Shown piece by piece: positions 59,410 to 64,000 of a stretch of 64,000 nucleotides of DNA. The stretch spans positions 499,120,536 through 499,184,535 of the forward strand of contig NC_085137.1 in the NCBI RefSeq assembly GCF_035046485.1, given 5' to 3'. Origin of the DNA: Aedes albopictus. Its lineage: Eukaryota; Arthropoda; Insecta; Diptera; Culicidae. Each line of letters begins with the position of its first letter. Positions within the stretch are counted from its first letter, which is position 1. The notes beneath the pieces are model-generated. The model made no database searches, was not told the DNA's origin, and saw nothing but the letters and a program-made list of their open reading frames with translations. Made by a program: the position numbers and the translations under genes.

Positions 59410-59569
59410 TATGCTCAAAATTTCATTGCAAAATTCATTGAATCCGGAGGTATAAAGTTGGCAGTCGGATAAGTCTACCTTTTTCTAGAACCTTCATAAC
59501 TTTGTACAGAATAGCCCAATCTTTTCCAAATTTTGACCGAAAAGTTACAGCTAGTTGAACTTTTTTTTA

Positions 59570-62115
59570 TCCTGGAGTTTCTTTACGAATTTATTCATAA
59601 ATTCCTCCAAGGATCCCATCTGAAATTCCTCAAGGGGTTCGGAAGTTTAGAGATTCTTGACAAGCACTCGATAGAGCGTGGTTACTGGTTGTGCTATATT
59701 TGCCGAACGATCTTTCTGTATGAGTAGTGTAGTCTGCTCGGTCGCCTTTTGTTACAATTCTGAGATGTTTAATAAAATTAGGTGAACCCAGAATTATCAA
59801 CTCTACTACGGCGGTCTCCAAATAAAACTTTCCACACCGATGATATGTTACAGAATATTTAAGAAAATCTTCCATGTGTTCCTCCAGAAGGGTCACAAAG
59901 AATTATTTAACGAAATTTGGCAAGAATTGCTTCAAAAATTTCTACATGATTTTTCACAAATCATTTCAGAGATGTTTTGAGCAATTCACCCAGGCATAAC
60001 TTCAGAAACTCCTCTAGTCATTTATTTATAAATTTCTCTAGGCATTCGATTGGAGAATCGTTTGGAGATTTCTTTGGAAATTCTTCCTAAATTCTTGTAA
60101 ATCATCTTTCTATTTTTGTTTGCAGAAACTTGTCCGAGTATTCGGCCGAAAAATGCCTTAAGGATTCTTTCAAAAAATATTCCATGGATTTATTTGGAAA
60201 TTTTCTTCAGAGATTTGTTTAGAAATTCTTTTTATTCTACATTTATTCAGAAATTTCTCCAGAGATTCCTCAAATAAAAATTTCTGCGATGCCTTCATAT
60301 ACTATTTTTCAGAAAGTGTTTCAAAAGTTGCTTCAAAAATATGAACTGGGGTTACTTTGGAAAATCTGCGAAGGATTTCACCAAAAAATCCTACAGCAAT
60401 TTCTACCGAAATTCCACTAGTGATTTCTCCAGAAGTTTCAGAAAGAGTTGTGTATGATTTTTTTTGTAGAAGTTCTTCCAGGGATTTTCAGGATTTTCAG
60501 AAATTTTCCATTTTTCGAGACTTTTTTAGATTTTTTCCGAACAGTCCTACGGAAATTCCTTTAAGCATTCTCTCAAACGATCCCCCTAGAATTTATTTCA
60601 AAACTTTCTCCGAGGTTTGCTTCAGAAATTGCTCTCGAGAGTTTTTTTTTAATCTGAATTTCTGTCAGAAAAACTTCCTGGGATTTCTCTAGAAATTACT
60701 CCAGGGACTCTTTAAAAAATGTGAAAATCCCTGAATGGGTCGATTTTCTGCTGGGATTCCTGTAGAAACTACCCTGAGGGTTCCTTCAGAAAATCTCCCA
60801 TGGCTTTTGTCATAAATTCGACTGGTATGCAATTTCTTCAAAAATATCTCCAGATTTTCCTCCAGAGATTTCTTTACAAATTTATCCATTACTTTGAAAA
60901 ACACTTCCACAGATTTTTTTGATAATTCTTTCATAGAGCCTAGCTGAAATCCGTCCAAGGATTCTTTAAAAAAATCTTTCACGAGTTCCTAAAAAACTTT
61001 TTAAAACTGCTCATAGATTAACTTCACAAATTCATCCAGGAAATCCGAAAGAAATTCAGTCAGATTTTTTTTACAAAATCTTCTAGGGATTCCTTTAGAT
61101 TTTAGAATGTCATTTTAAAACTTTTCCAAGTACTCCTAAAGAAAGTATCCATGCAGTTTCCAAAAATGTTGCATGGGTTCGAAAAATCTTGCATAGATTA
61201 TCCCAGAAATTCAGCAACGAATTTCTTCGGATTGCTTTAATAGAGATTCCTTCAGATATTTTTCAAAGCATTCGTCTAGAAAACCTTCCATGAAGTTTTT
61301 CAAAAAAATCCATGAATATTTTTATAGAATATGATTCAAATTTTGAAGAAGTTTTGAGTTTCTGATTCTCAATGTACAAGAGATTATTAAGGAAATTCCT
61401 TAAGTTTCTTCACATTCTTTTAGATATTGCTTCAAGACATTTCTCTTCCAGAAATTGCTCCAAGGATTTCTTAAAATAAAAAAAGGCTTAGGAAATATTC
61501 CAAGGATTACTTCCAAAATTTTTCTACAAATTTTGCAGACTTCTACAGAGGATTGCTATGGAAAGGCTAGACACTCGTGCAGAGATTCCTGCAGAAATTG
61601 GCACAGAGTTTTCATCAGAAATTCCGCCTGGTGTTCCTCTATATATTTTATCAGAAATTCCTCCAGGATTTTCTCCGAGCATCTCTAAGAATTCCTCTAT
61701 GGGTTTCTCATGAAATTCATTTAAAAAAATGTGATGTAAAATTTTGTTTTGGGGATTTCTCCAGGATTTATTTTTTCAAAAATATCTCAAAGGTTTTGTG
61801 GATTATTCCAGCAGGAGTTTCCAGGTATTCCTTCCGGAACTTCTTCAGAAAATCCATCCTTGAATTTGAAAAAATATTCCTTTTTTTAAGAATTTATTTA
61901 GAATTTTCTTCAGATTTTTTTTCAATGCCTCTGACATTTCTTCAGCGATTCTTTCTGAATTATGTTTAGATACTTGTTCAATGTTACTAGAATTACTTCA
62001 GAAATTTCGGCAGGGATTTCTTCAAAAGTTGTTCCATTATTTATTTTAGATTATTTTAGAAGTTTTTCCAACAGTTCCTCAAGAAAGATTCCTCCAGGAA
62101 CTCATCCTTGGGAAT
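59570..62115. repeat. Degenerate GGAATTCC-type repeat, block 9
   Basis: About 2.5 kb in the T-rich orientation with strong decay. It includes a non-repeat insert at about 59640-59890 without recognised ends. Confidence 0.7.
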
Positions 62116-62440
62116 GTGCACCTGAAGGGACGCTGAAATCGGGGAACCTCTTGACTAACTAGCTCTGATTCTACCATGACAGCACTGGAAATAATTTATC
62201 ACACATCTTACCAGTAATCAGCCGAAGCATTACAATGACCTTTTTGTGGAATTTGCTACAAATTTTGGAATTCAATCAGCAGGCATCTACCAAAAAATCT
62301 CAGGAATATAGTACAATTCTCGGTGAGGAAGTCATTCGAAATGTTGAAAAAAGTTTGTTAGAAATTTTTGAGGGAAGATCTGGTGAATGAGCCGTTAGCA
62401 TGCATCCGCCAAAAATGTTGTCATTTCTAAGAGATCTGGG
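62116..62440. other. Unassigned spacer between opposed repeat blocks
   Basis: No gene or inverted repeat was recognised. The repeat orientation switches across it. Confidence 0.3.
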
Positions 62441-63255
62441 AATGATCTCCAGGATCAATTTAAGAAAGAACTGCTGGAGTCTTCCTATACATCCTAGAGG
62501 AATTCAGGAAAGAATTCCTGGAAGAATCCCAGAAGGTACTCCAGGAGGAATCTCGGAATTTTAAGAAGAAGGAATCTCAGAAGAAGCTCCTTGAAAAATC
62601 CCAGAAGACTCTTGAAGAAATCCTAATCGGACGGAGTGAATTCCGAAAGTAACTTCTGGAAGAATACCGGTAGAAATTACGGATGAAATTTCTGAAAGGG
62701 AATATCTTTGAAGAACTCTTGGATAAATCCCATAAGCAACTCCTGGTCAATCTTAGAAAAATTTGGAGGAATCCCAGAAGAAACTCCGGGAGGTATCCGT
62801 GAAAAAAGACTTCAAGACTTCAACACCTTGAGGAATCTCAGAAAGAACTCCTCAAAAAAACCAGAAAAAAACTTTTAAATAAAAAAAATAAAACTGCTGA
62901 AGGAATTCTTAAAAAAAGGGAAATCATTAAATGAACTTCTTGACGAATCCAAGAAGAAACTGCTTTAGGATTCCCAGAATTAATTCCCGGAGAAACACCT
63001 AAAGAAACTGCTGAATTAATTTCAGTAGGAGCTCCTGGGAGTCGTCGAAGGAACCACCCGAGAATCTTAGGAAGAACTTTTAGATTAATCTCTGAAGACA
63101 CTCCTGGAGGAATTTCAGAAAGAGCTCCTAAATGAATCTCAGAAAAAAAACTCTAAGAAGAATCTGAAAAATAATTTCCGTAAGAAAATAAAAAGAAATT
63201 TATGGGGGAGTTCACAAGGAATATCTGAAGGGATGCCTGACGAAATTTATGGAGG
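62440..63255. repeat. Degenerate GGAATTCC-type repeat, block 10
   Basis: A-rich orientation, opposite to block 9. It ends near 63255; an AT-rich stretch with AAATAAATAAAC near 63330 follows and may be a retroposon tail. Confidence 0.65.
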
Positions 63256-63470
63256 ATTATCACTCTGCAACAGGCGAATTTGCTACTAGCTGAAGTTCAC
63301 CTAGTTGCCTATGGCTGTATATATAAAAATAAATAAACAAAAAAAAAATTATCAGTTATTTTATAGTGATGAAGACGTATGGTCATTACATACAAAAACG
63401 GCTTGAAGAACATTTCTAATTTTTCGATATGTTAGATTTGTTATGTAAAAATAGTTCAATAGCGGATGTT

Positions 63471-63659
63471 TTATGTAACTGTCAATGAAGCACGGCAAAA
63501 GATTACGCCAATGCATTTCATGTTCAATAACAGGGAAGGAGACTTGTTGACTAGGTTGCTAAGAATGGCGAGATCCTGATCGAACTTTAACACTCCTACG
63601 ATGTTACCTAGGGGCACCATTATGATGTAGCGCACGTTCAGTGAGCCTATCTGGGTCAT
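63471..63659 (-). CDS. 62-codon protein-like ORF, unidentified
   Basis: The minus-strand frame begins MTQIGSLNVRYIIMVPLGNI and includes VGVLKFDQDLAILSNLVN before ending ASLTVT-stop. Composition is balanced and hydrophobic-patterned, unlike the repeat-derived frames. A CATTGACAG/TTAC boundary near the 3' end could be a splice-like site. It could be an exon, a fragment of an element protein, or chance. The family is not recognised. Confidence 0.3.
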   Translation of the reverse strand: MTQIGSLNVRYIIMVPLGNIVGVLKFDQDLAILSNLVNKSPSLLLNMKCIGVIFCRASLTVT

Positions 63660-63689
63660 ATTAACCGCAAAATCTTACTTGAATTAAAC

Positions 63690-64000
63690 CTAAAGTGACC
63701 AGACGTTCCGCGTTTCGCGGGACAGTCCCGCATTTTGACCAAATGTCCCGCGACAAATTATGTCCCGCGAAATGTCCCGCGTTCGTCTCAAATCGTAAAA
63801 ATGTCCCGCGTTTGAATAAAATTCAACAAGCTTTCAAAATATTGTAGTAACTTCAAAGCCAAAATAGTCAAACCGGTTTTGTACAAAGCACAAGTCACAT
63901 CAAACATATTAACGAAACTTTCAACATCAGAGTTCAAAAACTGAAAGATTTTTGCAAGAAAGTACATAAAGATTCTGGGTTACAGTAAAGTTTGAACTGT
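63690..64000. mobile_element. Partial element with GTCCCGC repeats, cut by the window end
   Basis: AGTGACCAGACGTTCCGCGT opens a run of TGTCCCGCG-type motifs (63720-63810). This wording recurs at ends of dispersed insect transposons as I remember them, but the other end lies outside the window, so neither superfamily nor length can be given. Confidence 0.35.

Larger units (their letters stand above)
57446..59565. mobile_element. Decayed CAGGGGATAGAC-type element split by a SINE and a younger relative
   Basis: The left part (57446-57990) has GACAAAATGATCGGGACAGG and the same phrases as the intact element that follows. The right part (59411-59565) ends with AAAAGTTACAGCTAGTTGAA. Both are outer pieces of one older copy, interrupted by a SINE (57998-58269) and by the element at 58298-59409. 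Both outermost termini are eroded. Confidence 0.5.

Overview
The window looks like nuclear DNA of an Aedes-type mosquito. The grounds are an AT-rich background, tRNA-derived SINEs of the Feilai kind, many TA- and TTA-flanked MITEs and foldback elements, Helitron and hAT-like elements, an RTE-clade (JAM1-like) retrotransposon relic, and GT-AG exon boundaries. Nothing bacterial (operons, ribosome binding sites, CRISPR) is present. The species call is an inference from repeat content; I could not search.

Genes are sparse. The one clear gene is an intronless-looking minus-strand ORF at 51.9-56.2 kb (1429 codons). Its C-terminal half carries diverged motor motifs in the order and spacing of bacterial SecA: a QGKS P-loop, LAKRD, NEFD in place of DEVD, a TLAT...VDF motif and RGRTARMG. 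A TATA box and initiator 31 nt apart lie upstream, with a possible 80-nt 5' intron. Two further minus-strand coding exons with good splice signals lie at 351-483 and about 29375-29466. They may belong to one or more genes whose introns fill the left half of the window; I do not recognise the protein. A 62-codon protein-like ORF lies at 63.5 kb.

Layout: 0-1.1 kb, exon and two MITEs. 1.6-3.6 kb, first block of a degenerate ~12-bp GGAATTCC-type repeat. 3.7-13 kb, a chain of terminal-inverted-repeat and foldback elements, two inverted SINEs and the RTE relic. 13-20.3 kb, more GGAATTCC repeat, a Helitron, and two inverted copies of an element carrying a tRNA-Thr-like sequence, one split by a 1.3-kb TTA-flanked element. 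20-29 kb, lower-repeat DNA with MITEs and SINEs. 29-35 kb, an exon, then two large minisatellites, a 7-mer (~1.3 kb) and a 9-mer (~0.87 kb). 36-47 kb, GGAATTCC blocks, including a 5.7-kb hAT-like element (8-bp target duplication) filled with that repeat. 47.5-51.4 kb, a nest of elements at least three levels deep. 51.9-56.4 kb, the SecA-like gene. 57-59.6 kb, another nest holding a 217-bp palindrome with a tRNA T-arm. 59.6-63.3 kb, GGAATTCC repeat again.

No set of genes forms a pathway here. The main interest is the SecA-like motor protein in an animal genome, the elements carrying tRNA sequence, and insertion histories that can be read from empty sites within the window itself.
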